From Caulobacter hibisci (GTDB taxonomy: Bacteria; Pseudomonadota; Alphaproteobacteria; Caulobacterales; Caulobacteraceae): DNA of 64,000 nt. The notes under the pieces were generated by a model, which was not told where the DNA came from, made no database searches, and saw nothing but the letters and a program-made list of their open reading frames with translations. The stretch covers positions 1 to 64,000 of the forward strand of contig NZ_JADWOX010000019.1 of the NCBI RefSeq assembly GCF_016135805.1. Direction: 5' to 3'. Shown here piece after piece: positions 25,463-36,422 of the stretch. The position numbers were made by a program, and so were the translations under genes. Every line of letters starts with the position of its first letter. Position 1 is the first letter of the stretch.

Positions 25463-26803
25463 ATGACCGCCGAGACGCACGCAAACCCCGCCTCGGCGGC
25501 GGGTCCTGTCCGCTACACGACGGTGGCGATCATCCTGCACTGGCTGATCGCCGCCGCTCTGATCTTCCAGGTGATCCTGGGCTGGCGGGCCGACGACGGC
25601 CCCAAGGGGGCGGAGACCTTCGCCCTCTTCCAGCTGCACAAGTCGATCGGCATCACCATCCTGGTGCTGAGCCTGGCGCGCCTGGCCTGGAAGCTGACCC
25701 ACAAGTCGCCGCCGGCCCCGGCCGGCCAGCCGACCTGGGAAAAGCTCGCCGCCCACGCCGTGCATGTCGGTTTCTACGTGATCATGATCGGCCTGCCGCT
25801 GACCGGCTGGATCATCGTCTCGACCAGCCGCATCAACATCCCGACGATCCTGTTCGGCGCCATCCCCTGGCCGCACCTGCCGGGCCTGGGCCATCTGGCC
25901 GACGGCGCCAAGGAGGCCTGGAACAACATCGGCCACCTGGGCCACGGCCTGCTGGTCAAGTTCACCTACCTGCTGCTGGCCCTGCACCTGGGCGCGGTGG
26001 CCAAGCACCAGATCCTCGATCGCGACGAGGTGTTCGGCCACATGGCCGCCGGCGCCAAGCCGGGGATCAAGGAGCCGCGCCTGTGGCTGGCCGCCGCCGG
26101 CTTCGCCGCGGTGGTCGCCGCCGCCTATCTCTACACGCCGGCCAAGGCCAAGGCGCCCGCGCCGGCCCCGGCCGAAAGCGCCGCCGACGAGCTGGCCCTG
26201 CCGGAAGAGACGCCTGCGCCGGTCGCCGCGCCCGCCGCCGGCGCTGCGCCTGCCGCTCCGGCGGAGGCCGCCGAAGCCGCCCCGCCAGCCGACAGCGCCC
26301 TGAAGGATCCCGTCGCCTGGACGGTGCAGAAGGGCTCGCACCTCGACTTCAACCTCGCCTGGGCCGACACCCCCATCCAGGGCCGGTTCAGCCGCTGGAC
26401 CGCCGACATCCTGTTCTCGCCGGAAGCGCTGGATCGCTCCAAGCTGACCGTCAGCATCGACCTGGCCTCGGCCGCCTCGGGCGACAGCCAGCGCGACGAG
26501 AGCCTGCAAGGCCCCGACTTCTTCAACACCTCGGCCAATCCCAAGGCGACCTTCACGGCGACCAAGTTCCGCAAGACCGCCGAGGGCCGCTTCGTGGCCG
26601 ACGGCACGCTGGACCTGCGCGGGACCAAAAAGCCGCTCAGCCTGCCGTTCAGCCTGAAGATCGACGGCGACACGGCCACGGCGCGCGGTGTAACCAGCCT
26701 CGACCGGACCGCGTTCGGGGTTGGACAGGGCGAATGGGCGTCGACGGATCAGATACCGGCCAAGATCAAGGTGAGCTTCGCCCTGACCGCCAAGAAGAAG
26801 TAG
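25463..26803 (+). CDS. Cytochrome b561-YceI fusion protein
   Basis: The 446-residue protein has an N-terminal di-haem cytochrome b561 domain (about residues 15-195, four helices, conserved histidines in ILHWLIAAALIFQ, FQLHKSIG, GHGLL and ALHLGAVAKHQ), an additional helix (about 208-225), an Ala/Pro-rich linker (about 230-285), and a periplasmic YceI domain (about 290-446). The fused order suggests the quinol/haem module serves the YceI lipid-binding barrel. It is downstream of a stand-alone YceI gene. Confidence 0.95.
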   Translation: MTAETHANPASAAGPVRYTTVAIILHWLIAAALIFQVILGWRADDGPKGAETFALFQLHKSIGITILVLSLARLAWKLTHKSPPAPAGQPTWEKLAAHAVHVGFYVIMIGLPLTGWIIVSTSRINIPTILFGAIPWPHLPGLGHLADGAKEAWNNIGHLGHGLLVKFTYLLLALHLGAVAKHQILDRDEVFGHMAAGAKPGIKEPRLWLAAAGFAAVVAAAYLYTPAKAKAPAPAPAESAADELALPEETPAPVAAPAAGAAPAAPAEAAEAAPPADSALKDPVAWTVQKGSHLDFNLAWADTPIQGRFSRWTADILFSPEALDRSKLTVSIDLASAASGDSQRDESLQGPDFFNTSANPKATFTATKFRKTAEGRFVADGTLDLRGTKKPLSLPFSLKIDGDTATARGVTSLDRTAFGVGQGEWASTDQIPAKIKVSFALTAKKK

Positions 26804-27711
26804 GTCGCGCAGCGGACGCGCTCGCCGCTGGCGGGCTCGTCCTGCTGCCCACCGAAACCGTCTACGGCCTGGGGGCGGACGCCGCCGACCCCGCGGCCGT
26901 GGCGGCGATCTTCGAGGCCAAGGGCCGTCCGCGCTTCAACCCGCTGATCGCCCACGTCGCCGACGCCGCCATCGCCGCCCGCATCGCCGCCTTCGACGAC
27001 CGGGCGAGCGCCCTGGCCGCAGCCTTCTGGCCCGGCCCCCTGACCATCGTCGCCCCGATCGCCGACCCTTCCGCCGTCTGCGATCTGGCTCGCGCGGGGC
27101 TGGAGACCGTGGCCATCCGCGTGCCCGGCCACCCGCTGGCCCGGGCCGTGCTGGCGGCCTTCGGCGGCGCGGTGGTGGCGCCCTCGGCCAACCGCTCGGG
27201 CCGGCCCAGCCCGACCACCTATGCAGACGCCTTCGCCGAGACCGGTGACAAGTGCGCCGCCGCCCTCGACGGCGGCCCCTGCGCCGTGGGCCTGGAATCC
27301 ACCGTCGTCGCCGTGCTCGACGGCCCCGTGCGCCTGCTGCGCCCCGGCGCCGTCACCCGCGCCCAGCTGGAAGCGGTGGTCGGGCCGCTGGCCGAAGCCG
27401 ACGACGACGCCAGGCGCTCCCCGGGTCGCCTGGCCCTGCACTACGCCCCCGACGCTCCGGTGCGCATCGACGCCGCGGGTCCGAAGGACGGCGAGGCGTT
27501 TCTGGCCTTCGGCGCCTGGCCGGAAGGGGAGGGGGTGCTGAACCTCAGCCCCTCGGGCGACCTGGCTGAAGCCGCCGCCAATCTCTTCGCCTACCTGCGC
27601 GCCGCCGACCGCCTGAAGCCGACGGCCATCGCCGTGGCGAAGATCCCCGACGAGGGCCTGGGCGAGGCGATCAACGACCGCCTGCGCCGCGCGGCGGGGT
27701 TCGTGGGGTAG
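26734..27711 (+). CDS. Threonylcarbamoyl-AMP synthase (TsaC/Sua5)
   Basis: The YrdC core is clear (LLPTETVYGLGADA, KGRPRFNPLIAHV, WPGPLTIVAP, VAIRVPGHPLA, APSANRSGRPSPTT, GLESTVV, RLLRPGAVT), followed by the Sua5 linker SPGRLALHYAPDAPVRI and a C-terminal Sua5 domain. It makes the threonylcarbamoyl-AMP used for t6A in tRNA. The start is unsure: the frame has no ATG/GTG/TTG between 26737 and the conserved region, so the nearest candidate is the ATG at 26734, which overlaps the preceding gene by 70 bp and has only AGGG upstream. With it the protein is 325 residues. Confidence 0.88.
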   Translation: MGVDGSDTGQDQGELRPDRQEEVGRAADALAAGGLVLLPTETVYGLGADAADPAAVAAIFEAKGRPRFNPLIAHVADAAIAARIAAFDDRASALAAAFWPGPLTIVAPIADPSAVCDLARAGLETVAIRVPGHPLARAVLAAFGGAVVAPSANRSGRPSPTTYADAFAETGDKCAAALDGGPCAVGLESTVVAVLDGPVRLLRPGAVTRAQLEAVVGPLAEADDDARRSPGRLALHYAPDAPVRIDAAGPKDGEAFLAFGAWPEGEGVLNLSPSGDLAEAAANLFAYLRAADRLKPTAIAVAKIPDEGLGEAINDRLRRAAGFVG

Positions 27712-27775
27712 GCAGGCCCACGCCGAAAGCGCTAGGGTCGCGGCCAGTCTAGCGTGAAGGTTGATCGGGGCGCGC

Positions 27776-28309
27776 ATGGGGGCGAACAAGCTGGCCGTCG
27801 AGGTCGTGGAGGCCGTGGAGCGAGCGGCCGCGCCGGAGCCGGCGTTCTGGGGCCTGTGGCGGCGCCTGAAGGACGACTTCCCGGCCTGGAGCCTGCTGCC
27901 GTCCAGCCTCTATACGCCCGGCGCCTGGGGCTATCTGGGCGTCGATTTCGTCAGCGGCTTTCGCCAGAACCCTTCGACCCGCCGGTCCTTCGCGCTGCTG
28001 GACGGCGTCGACGAGGCGACCTTCGACGCCGTGGCCGCCCTGGCCGCGCTCAACGCCCGCCGGCAGGAGCAGATGCTGCGGGCGGTGATCATCACCTACC
28101 TGACCGTGCCGATCTCGGTGACCGCCCTGGTGGCCGAGGTCATGGGCGACAGCATCGGCGCCCTGGTGCGCCAGAACGCCTCCCTGGTGGCCGGCATCGC
28201 CGTGACCCTGGCGGTCGGCCCGATCTCCTACCTGCTGAGCAACTGGCGCGCCCGCCAGATCGTCGGGGTGCTGGACCTGATCAGGATCGAGCGCGGCGTG
28301 CGGGGCTGA
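27776..28309 (+). CDS. Predicted two-helix membrane protein of unknown function
   Basis: The 177-residue protein is not recognised. It has an acidic/basic N-terminal half (about residues 1-105) and two hydrophobic segments near 107-128 (AVIITYLTVPISVTALVAEV) and 140-162 (VAGIAVTLAVGPISYLLSNW). GGGG lies upstream of the ATG at 27776; a TTG at 27761 is an alternative. The 3' end overlaps the convergent epimerase gene by 29 bp. Confidence 0.72.
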   Translation: MGANKLAVEVVEAVERAAAPEPAFWGLWRRLKDDFPAWSLLPSSLYTPGAWGYLGVDFVSGFRQNPSTRRSFALLDGVDEATFDAVAALAALNARRQEQMLRAVIITYLTVPISVTALVAEVMGDSIGALVRQNASLVAGIAVTLAVGPISYLLSNWRARQIVGVLDLIRIERGVRG

Positions 28310-29342
28310 TCGCGAGGATCTCGTCCTCCGCCGCATAGTCGAACAGGTCGTACGGATAGCCGGCGAGGATCGGGAAGGCCTCGCGCCAGTCCCGCCCGGC
28401 CGCCCTTTGGGCGAGGTCGTCGCAGATCTCGCCTGTGGTCGCGCCGTAGTCGGCGACGGGCGCATAGCCCAGGGCTTCGGCGGCGCGGGTGTCCAGCACG
28501 AAGGGGCGCGGCACCGACCAGGGCGTGCGCCCCGCCGGGGCCGGGAAGCGATCGTCGTCCAGCCCGACGAGGGCGCCTTCGAACCGCATGCGCCGGGCGA
28601 TGGTCGTGCCGATCTCGCCGACGCTCAGGGCCTGTGGATCGGCGATGTTGAGGATCCGCGTCCCGGGGCGGTCGAGACAGACGGCGACCAGCTCGGCGAT
28701 GTTCAGCACCGACGAGGTGTGGAAGCGGCTGCGCCCTCGATAGGCGAGCGGGATCGCGGGACGGCCGTCCAGCATGCGCTTGACGAACCACCACTCGCGC
28801 GGATGGGTCGACCCCGGCCCGTGGATCGCCGCCGGCCGCAGCACGCTGACCGGACAGCTCGCCCCGTCGAGCACGACCCGTTCCAGGGCGACCTTGCGGG
28901 TCGAATAGGTGGCGTCGCCGGGTTCGACGACGGCCTGGCTTTCGGGGATCGGATCCGGCAGCGCGGGAAAGCCGGTCTGGCGGGCCTCGTCGAGGGTTCG
29001 CCCCTCGGCGTCGCGATAGACGCTGGACGAGGAGACCACCAGCAGGGCGCCGATGTCGCGTTGCAGCTCCAGCAACTGCCTACCGTCCTCGGCGTCATAG
29101 GCGGTGACGTCGATCAGCGCGTCGGCGCCGGCGCCGACCGCGCGCCGCAGCGCGTCCGGCGCCGTCCGATCAGCCGTCATGAAGGTCGCGCCGCGTTCGA
29201 TCAGCGCGGCGGGAAGCGGGCGCCGGCCTCGGCCGACGACCTTCACCGCCCAGCCGGCGTCGAGCAGGCGGCGGGTCACCGCGCGCCCGATCTGTCCGCC
29301 GCCGCCCAGCACGATCGCCGATCGGCCCATCGCCATCTCCAT
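28281..29342 (-). CDS. NAD-dependent epimerase/dehydratase family protein
   Basis: The 353-residue extended-SDR protein has a Rossmann glycine motif (VLGGGGQIGRAVTRRLL) at its N-terminus, a VVSSSSVYRDAEG segment and a YSTRK active-site-like motif (YxxxK). It probably acts on a nucleotide sugar or a related NAD(P)-linked substrate that cannot be specified. AGGA lies before the ATG at 29342; M5 is an alternative. It is convergent with the two-helix membrane protein gene. Confidence 0.88.
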   Translation of the reverse strand: MEMAMGRSAIVLGGGGQIGRAVTRRLLDAGWAVKVVGRGRRPLPAALIERGATFMTADRTAPDALRRAVGAGADALIDVTAYDAEDGRQLLELQRDIGALLVVSSSSVYRDAEGRTLDEARQTGFPALPDPIPESQAVVEPGDATYSTRKVALERVVLDGASCPVSVLRPAAIHGPGSTHPREWWFVKRMLDGRPAIPLAYRGRSRFHTSSVLNIAELVAVCLDRPGTRILNIADPQALSVGEIGTTIARRMRFEGALVGLDDDRFPAPAGRTPWSVPRPFVLDTRAAEALGYAPVADYGATTGEICDDLAQRAAGRDWREAFPILAGYPYDLFDYAAEDEILAISPARRARS

Positions 29343-29527
29343 GGTTCCTGATAGCGTCCGACCCGGTCTGGCCGAGACCCGGGCGGGATCATCGGACGCC
29401 CACTCTCCGTATACGCCGCAGAAAAACTCACCCCTAGCGGAGCCATTCTCTATTTCACCGATAGGAATAGGTAACTATCACCCTCCTCAATCGCCGAATG
29501 GCGTTATCCAAAAACGAGGGGGATCTC

Positions 29528-31936
<2,409 letters not shown>

Positions 31937-31946
31937 GCGCTAAAAT

Positions 31947-32137
31947 CCTTCTCTCTGAGAGAGAGGGAGGGGCCCGCCGCGAAGCGGTGGGAGGGTGAGA
32001 GGTTTCACCGTTCGTCGGTGGATCTCGAGCCCTTCCGCTAGCCTTGGCGGCGGGCCGCGCCTTGTTCGGAGAGGGTATAACCTCTCACCCTCCCAGGCGA
32101 AGCCTGGGCCCTTCCCTCTCTCAAAGAGAGAGGGGTG
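31947..32137. repeat. Dispersed repeat, family B (copy 1)
   Basis: CTCTCTGAGAGAGAGGGAGG at the left and CCTCTCTCAAAGAGAGAGG near the right frame GTGGGAGGGTGAGAGGT and its complement ACCTCTCACCCTCCCA. The copy at 49175-49400 has the same layout. It lies between the convergent TonB receptor and ABC permease genes. Confidence 0.8.
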
Positions 32138-32146
32138 AAGGGCGGC

Positions 32147-32908
32147 CTACTGCTTCAGCCGATACCCGGTCTTGAAGATCCAGCCCACGACCGCCAGGCA
32201 CAGCACCAGCACCCCCAGCGTCGCCGCCAGGCTGATCCCGACGCCCACGTCGGACGTGCCGAAGAAGCTCCAGCGGAAGCCGCTGATCAGGTAGACGACC
32301 GGATTGAACAGCGAGGCCGTCCGGAAGGCCGGCGGCAGCATGTCGATCGAATAGAAGCTGCCGCCCAGGAAGGTCAGCGGCGTGATCACCAGCAGCGGCA
32401 CGATCTGCAGCTTCTCGAAGCTGTCGGCCCAGATGCCGATGATGAAGCCGAACAGGCTGAAGGTCACCGCCGTCAGGACCAGGAAGGCGGCCATGAACAG
32501 CGGGTGCTCGATCTCGAACGGCACGAACAGCCGCGCCGTGGCCAGGATGATGACGCCCAGCATCAGCGATTTGGACGCCGCCGCGCCGACATAGCCCAGC
32601 ACGATCTCGAACGGCGACACGGGGGCCGACAGCACCTCGTAGATCGTGCCCGACCACTTGGGCATGTAGATGCCGAACGAGGCGTTCGACAGGCTCTCGG
32701 TCAGGATCGACAGCATGATCAGGCCCGGCACGATGAAGGCGCCGTAGGGCACCCCGTCGACCGAGGTCATGCGCGAGCCGATAGCCGCGCCGAACACCAC
32801 GAAATAGAGCGAGGTCGACAGCACCGGCGCGGCGATGCTCTGGGCCAGGGTGCGGAAGGTCCGGGCCATCTCGAAGCGATAGATGGCGGCGATGGCGTGG
32901 GGGTTCAT
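32147..32908 (-). CDS. ABC-2 type transporter permease
   Basis: The 253-residue protein has six predicted helices and the ABC-2 membrane pattern (GIYMPKWSGTIYEVLSAPVSP then TPLTFLGGSFYSIDMLP), as in YadH/NodJ-type exporters. Its ATG overlaps the stop of the ATPase gene (ATGA), so it is the second gene of a two-gene exporter operon. The substrate is unknown. Confidence 0.93.
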   Translation of the reverse strand: MNPHAIAAIYRFEMARTFRTLAQSIAAPVLSTSLYFVVFGAAIGSRMTSVDGVPYGAFIVPGLIMLSILTESLSNASFGIYMPKWSGTIYEVLSAPVSPFEIVLGYVGAAASKSLMLGVIILATARLFVPFEIEHPLFMAAFLVLTAVTFSLFGFIIGIWADSFEKLQIVPLLVITPLTFLGGSFYSIDMLPPAFRTASLFNPVVYLISGFRWSFFGTSDVGVGISLAATLGVLVLCLAVVGWIFKTGYRLKQ

Positions 32909-33831
32909 GGCCGGTCCTTCACCAGGCTGACGAAGATCTCTTCGAGAGAGCTCTGGCGGGTGTTGAGGTCGGTGAAGTCGACGCCCTCGGCGTGCAGGCG
33001 GCGCAGCAGCGGGGCGATGCCGGTGGCCTCGGCCTGGGCGTCGAAGCTGTAGACCAGCTCGCGGCCCTCGTCGGCCAGGGCCAGGTCGTACTCGTCCAGG
33101 CCCGCCGGCACGGCGTCCAGCGGGGCCTGCAGGTGAAGGGTCAGCTGCTTCTTGCCGAGCTGGCGCATCAGCACCTTCTTGTCCTCGACCAGGATGATTT
33201 CGCCCTTGCGGATCACCCCTACCCGGTCGGCCATCTCCTCGGCCTCCTCGATATAGTGGGTGGTCAGGATGATGGTGACGCCGGTCTCGCGCAGCTTGCG
33301 GACCATCTCCCACATGTCGCGGCGCAGCTCGACGTCGACGCCGGCGCTGGGCTCGTCGAGGAACAGTATCGAGGGCTCGTGGCTCAGGGCTTTCGCGATC
33401 ATCACCCGCCGCTTCATGCCCCCCGACAGGGTCATGATCTTGGCGTCCTTCTTGTCCCACAGCGACAGGTCGCGAAGGATCTTCTCGATCAGGGCCGGGT
33501 TGGCCGGCTTGCCGAACAGGCCGCGGCTGAAGGTGACGGTGGCCCAGACGGTCTCGAAGGCGTCGGTGGTCAGCTCCTGCGGCACCAGGCCGATCTTGGT
33601 GCGGGCCGGACGGTACTCGCGGGCGATGTCGTGGCCGTCGGCGACGACGGTCCCGGTCGAGGGCCGCACGATGCCGCAGATGATGCTGATCAGCGTGGTC
33701 TTGCCCGCGCCGTTGGGGCCCAGCAGGGCGAAGATCTCGCCGCGCTTGATCTCCAGGTCGACGGTCTTCAGGGCCTGATGGCCCGAGGCGTAGGTCTTGG
33801 TCAGGCCCGAGACCTTGATGATGGGGTCCAC
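32905..33831 (-). CDS. ABC transporter ATP-binding protein (YadG/NodI-like)
   Basis: The 308-residue protein has Walker A (GPNGAGKTT), Q-loop (LVPQELT), signature (LSGGMKRR), Walker B (ILFLDEP) and H-loop (LTTHYIEEAE), then a C-terminal regulatory extension of about 80 residues. It powers the adjacent permease as a homodimer. The gene is first in the operon. Confidence 0.95.
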   Translation of the reverse strand: MDPIIKVSGLTKTYASGHQALKTVDLEIKRGEIFALLGPNGAGKTTLISIICGIVRPSTGTVVADGHDIAREYRPARTKIGLVPQELTTDAFETVWATVTFSRGLFGKPANPALIEKILRDLSLWDKKDAKIMTLSGGMKRRVMIAKALSHEPSILFLDEPSAGVDVELRRDMWEMVRKLRETGVTIILTTHYIEEAEEMADRVGVIRKGEIILVEDKKVLMRQLGKKQLTLHLQAPLDAVPAGLDEYDLALADEGRELVYSFDAQAEATGIAPLLRRLHAEGVDFTDLNTRQSSLEEIFVSLVKDRP

Positions 33832-33944
33832 CCGGTCGTTCCCTTCGATGCGTGCGGTCCCGCGCCAGATGGGGGCGAGCGGCCGAAAGCGCCAGGGTTC
33901 TTTACGTCACCCTCGTAAAAGGGGCGAGACGCGCGGCGCGGCCC

Positions 33945-34748
33945 CTAGGCCGCCAATCGCGTCGCGCGGCCGTAGGCGGCGAGCGCGGCGCCCAGGCCGG
34001 CGGCGTTCGACGGCTCGGCCGCGGCGCTGGCGGCGACCGCTTTCGCGGGCGCGGTCTCCTCAACGGCCTCGGCTTGCACGCGGGCCTTCTGCAGGTCGTC
34101 AAACCAGGCGTCGGCCTTGGCGTCCCAGTCAGCAGGGAAGGTCGGTCCGCCCCAGTCGGCGATGTCCTTGGAGACGCCATGGAACCAGTTGGCGTCGATC
34201 TCCTGGCCGATCGATCGGGCGTATCGCAGGCGGATGTACAGCTCATCGATCGGACCGCGCTCGTCCTGAGGCGGCGGGTTGCCCTCGTCGTCGACGATCA
34301 TGTCGCCCGTGCCGGCGACGAAGAGATTATAGCCGGTAACCTTGCGGAACATCGCCTTGTCGTCGTCGGTGATCTTGGCCAGCTCCATCGCGTTGGCGCT
34401 GTCGCTCGCGGTCCAGGCCGCCTGGGTCCCGGACATCGCCATCAGGGTGGCCATGCTTTCTTGGGTGGTGTTGACCTGCACGCCCTTCTTCATGACCGGC
34501 ACGCCAAGGTCGCCGTGCATGACCTTGCCGTCGGCGTCCAGCTGGAAGAGGGTCGCCAGGGTCTGCGGCGAGGTCAGCTGCTCCGCCCCGGTGAACTTCC
34601 CGTCCTTGAAGAGGACGCCGGTCGAAATCTGCGACGGAATGCGGGCCGCCAGGTTGGAGGCCTCATTGAACTTCTGTGCGGCGAAGACAGCGTCTGACGC
34701 CGGCGCCGCGTAGGGCCTGGCTCTGCTGGTCGCGGAATTGACAAGCAT
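33945..34748 (-). CDS. Unknown conserved-looking protein behind a candidate sigma-54 promoter
   Basis: I do not recognise this 267-residue protein. It has no signal peptide or membrane segment. It contains a basic, Ala/Ser-rich N-terminus, a central region (TSPQTLATLFQLDADGKVM, TQESMATLMAMSGTQAAW), a tryptophan-rich stretch (NWFHGVSKDIADWGGPTF) and an Ala-rich C-terminus. I prefer the ATG at 34748 to an upstream start at 34856, because a sigma-54-like element at 34783-34798 would give a short leader. In Caulobacter, sigma-54 drives flagellar and stalk-linked genes, so a link to these is possible but unproven. Confidence 0.65.
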   Translation of the reverse strand: MLVNSATSRARPYAAPASDAVFAAQKFNEASNLAARIPSQISTGVLFKDGKFTGAEQLTSPQTLATLFQLDADGKVMHGDLGVPVMKKGVQVNTTQESMATLMAMSGTQAAWTASDSANAMELAKITDDDKAMFRKVTGYNLFVAGTGDMIVDDEGNPPPQDERGPIDELYIRLRYARSIGQEIDANWFHGVSKDIADWGGPTFPADWDAKADAWFDDLQKARVQAEAVEETAPAKAVAASAAAEPSNAAGLGAALAAYGRATRLAA

Positions 34749-34782
34749 TGATGGATCTCGGCTCTTCTCTGCAACCTTTTGG

Positions 34783-34798
34783 TGCAGTTTTCGTGCCG
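34783..34798 (-). promoter_or_regulatory. Candidate sigma-54 promoter (-24/-12)
   Basis: On the minus strand the sequence is CGGCACG-AAAA-CTGCA, against the consensus TGGCACG-N4-TTGCA: two mismatches with the invariant GG and GC kept at the right spacing. It is 35 bp upstream of the ATG at 34748. A TTAACCAT (CtrA half-site-like) occurs on the plus strand near 34850-34857. Confidence 0.55.
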
Positions 34799-34899
34799 GG
34801 ATTTTGTTCAATGAAAACAGGCGGCGAAGGCCGGGCTTCCGTCCGCGATTAACCATGGGTCGGTTCGAAACTGCCCAGGCCGTCGCACTTTGCCGGGTC

Positions 34900-35364
34900 T
34901 CACCGCACCGTCAGCACCGCCCCGTGCACGCCCACCACCGACACCCGCGTCCCGGTCGCCGGCACGGCGTCGCCCTCGGCCTCGTCCTCGACCCGGGCGG
35001 CCCATTCCTTGCCGTCGACGAACACCCGGCCGCGGCCGTTCTCGAAGGCGGCGACCACCTCGGCCGGGCGGCCGAGCAGGCGCAGGGTGGGGTCGTTGAG
35101 GTCGGGGTCGGGACCGGCCAGGGCCGGCCGCAGGAAGCGGCGGGCCAGGTAGGTCGAGACGATGGTCAGCACCGCGAAGAGGGCGATCTCCACCGGCAGG
35201 TCGGTGGGCGCCAGCAGGGCGACGACGCCTACGGCGGCCGCCGCGGCCGCCGGCCACAGCAGCCAGCCGGTGCCCGAACCGACCTCCACGGCCAGGAACG
35301 CGGCCGCGATCGACAGCCACAGCCAGAACGGATGGGCGACGTAGAAATCGATCAGGCCGGTCAT
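34900..35364 (-). CDS. NfeD-family membrane protein
   Basis: The 154-residue protein has two to three N-terminal helices (FWLWLSIAAAFLAVEVGSG and LLWPAAAAAAVGVVALL) and a C-terminal OB-like beta domain (LRLLGRPAEVVAAFENGRGRVFVDGKEWAAR). This is the short NfeD/NfeD1b type, partner of stomatin-like SPFH proteins. The stop of the upstream SPFH gene is 4 bp before this start, so they form an operon. Confidence 0.94.
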   Translation of the reverse strand: MTGLIDFYVAHPFWLWLSIAAAFLAVEVGSGTGWLLWPAAAAAAVGVVALLAPTDLPVEIALFAVLTIVSTYLARRFLRPALAGPDPDLNDPTLRLLGRPAEVVAAFENGRGRVFVDGKEWAARVEDEAEGDAVPATGTRVSVVGVHGAVLTVR

Positions 35365-35368
35365 GGCC

Positions 35369-36358
35369 TCAGGCTCCCTTGCGTGAGGTCGGCGGCACGG
35401 CGCTGGCCCGCGAGGGGACGGGCGCCGCCGGCGTGGGCCTGGGGGCGTCCGGACCGGCCAGCGAGCGGATCAGCTCGCTCACCCCGGCCACCGTGCCGGT
35501 CAGGCCGGCGAAGTCGGCCGGCACGATCACGGTCTTGGCGTTGGGCGAGCGGGCCAGCTCGCCGAACGCCTCGACATATTTCTGGGCGACGAAGTAGTTG
35601 ATGGCGTTGACGTCGCCGCGGGCGATGGCCTCGGAGACGAAGGCGGTGGCCTTGGCTTCGGCCTCGGCTTCCCGCTCGCGGGCCTCGGCGTCGCGATAGG
35701 CCGCCTCGCGCCGGCCCTCGGCCTGCAGGATGGCCGACTGCTTGGCGCCCTCGGCGCGGGCGATCTGGGCCTGCTTCTCGCCCTCGGCCTCGGTGATCAC
35801 GGCGCGGCGCTCGCGCTCGGCCTTCATCTGCCGGGCCATGGCGTTGGTGATGTCGGCCGGCGGGGTCAGGTCCTTGATCTCGATGCGGGCCATCTTGACG
35901 CCCCAGGGGCTGGTGGCCTCGTCGATCGTCGCCAGCAGGCGCGAGTTGATGTGGTCGCGCTGGCTCAGCACCTCGTCCAGCTCCATGGAGCCGACCACGG
36001 TGCGCAGGTTGGTCTGGGCCAGCTGGGTGATGGCGTAGATCAGGTTGTCGACGCGGTAGGCCGCGGCCGAGGCGTCCATCACCTGGATGAAGACGATGGC
36101 GTCGACGGTCACCGAGACGTTGTCCTTGGTGATGACCTCCTGCTTGGGAACGTCGAGCACCTGCTCCATCATGTTCACCCGCCGGCCCACCGCCTCGACG
36201 AAGGGGGTCAGGATGCTGATGCCGGGCTTGAGGGTGCGGGTGTAGCGGCCGAACCGCTCGACGGTGAACTCGCGGCCCTGCGGCACGATCTTGATGACGT
36301 TGACGACCAGCACGATCGCCAGGACCAGAAGCACCAGGGGGACCAGAAAAGCGGTCAC
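35369..36358 (-). CDS. SPFH/Band 7 (stomatin-like) membrane protein
   Basis: The 329-residue protein has an N-terminal membrane helix (about residues 5-22, LVPLVLLVLAIVLVVNVIKIV), an SPFH domain (PQGREFTVERFGRYTRTLKPG to about 190), a long Ala/Glu-rich coiled coil (ITEAEGEKQAQIARAEG) and a Pro-rich tail. Such proteins form membrane scaffolds with NfeD. The start is GTG at 36358, set by a strong GGGAGG upstream; a longer frame from 36559 is not supported. Confidence 0.94.
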   Translation of the reverse strand: MTAFLVPLVLLVLAIVLVVNVIKIVPQGREFTVERFGRYTRTLKPGISILTPFVEAVGRRVNMMEQVLDVPKQEVITKDNVSVTVDAIVFIQVMDASAAAYRVDNLIYAITQLAQTNLRTVVGSMELDEVLSQRDHINSRLLATIDEATSPWGVKMARIEIKDLTPPADITNAMARQMKAERERRAVITEAEGEKQAQIARAEGAKQSAILQAEGRREAAYRDAEAREREAEAEAKATAFVSEAIARGDVNAINYFVAQKYVEAFGELARSPNAKTVIVPADFAGLTGTVAGVSELIRSLAGPDAPRPTPAAPVPSRASAVPPTSRKGA

Positions 36359-36422
36359 GAACGCCTCCCGAAGCGCGGCCCGGCGACCTTGCCGCCAGTC
36401 GCCTTGCGCCCATGGGTGGAAC

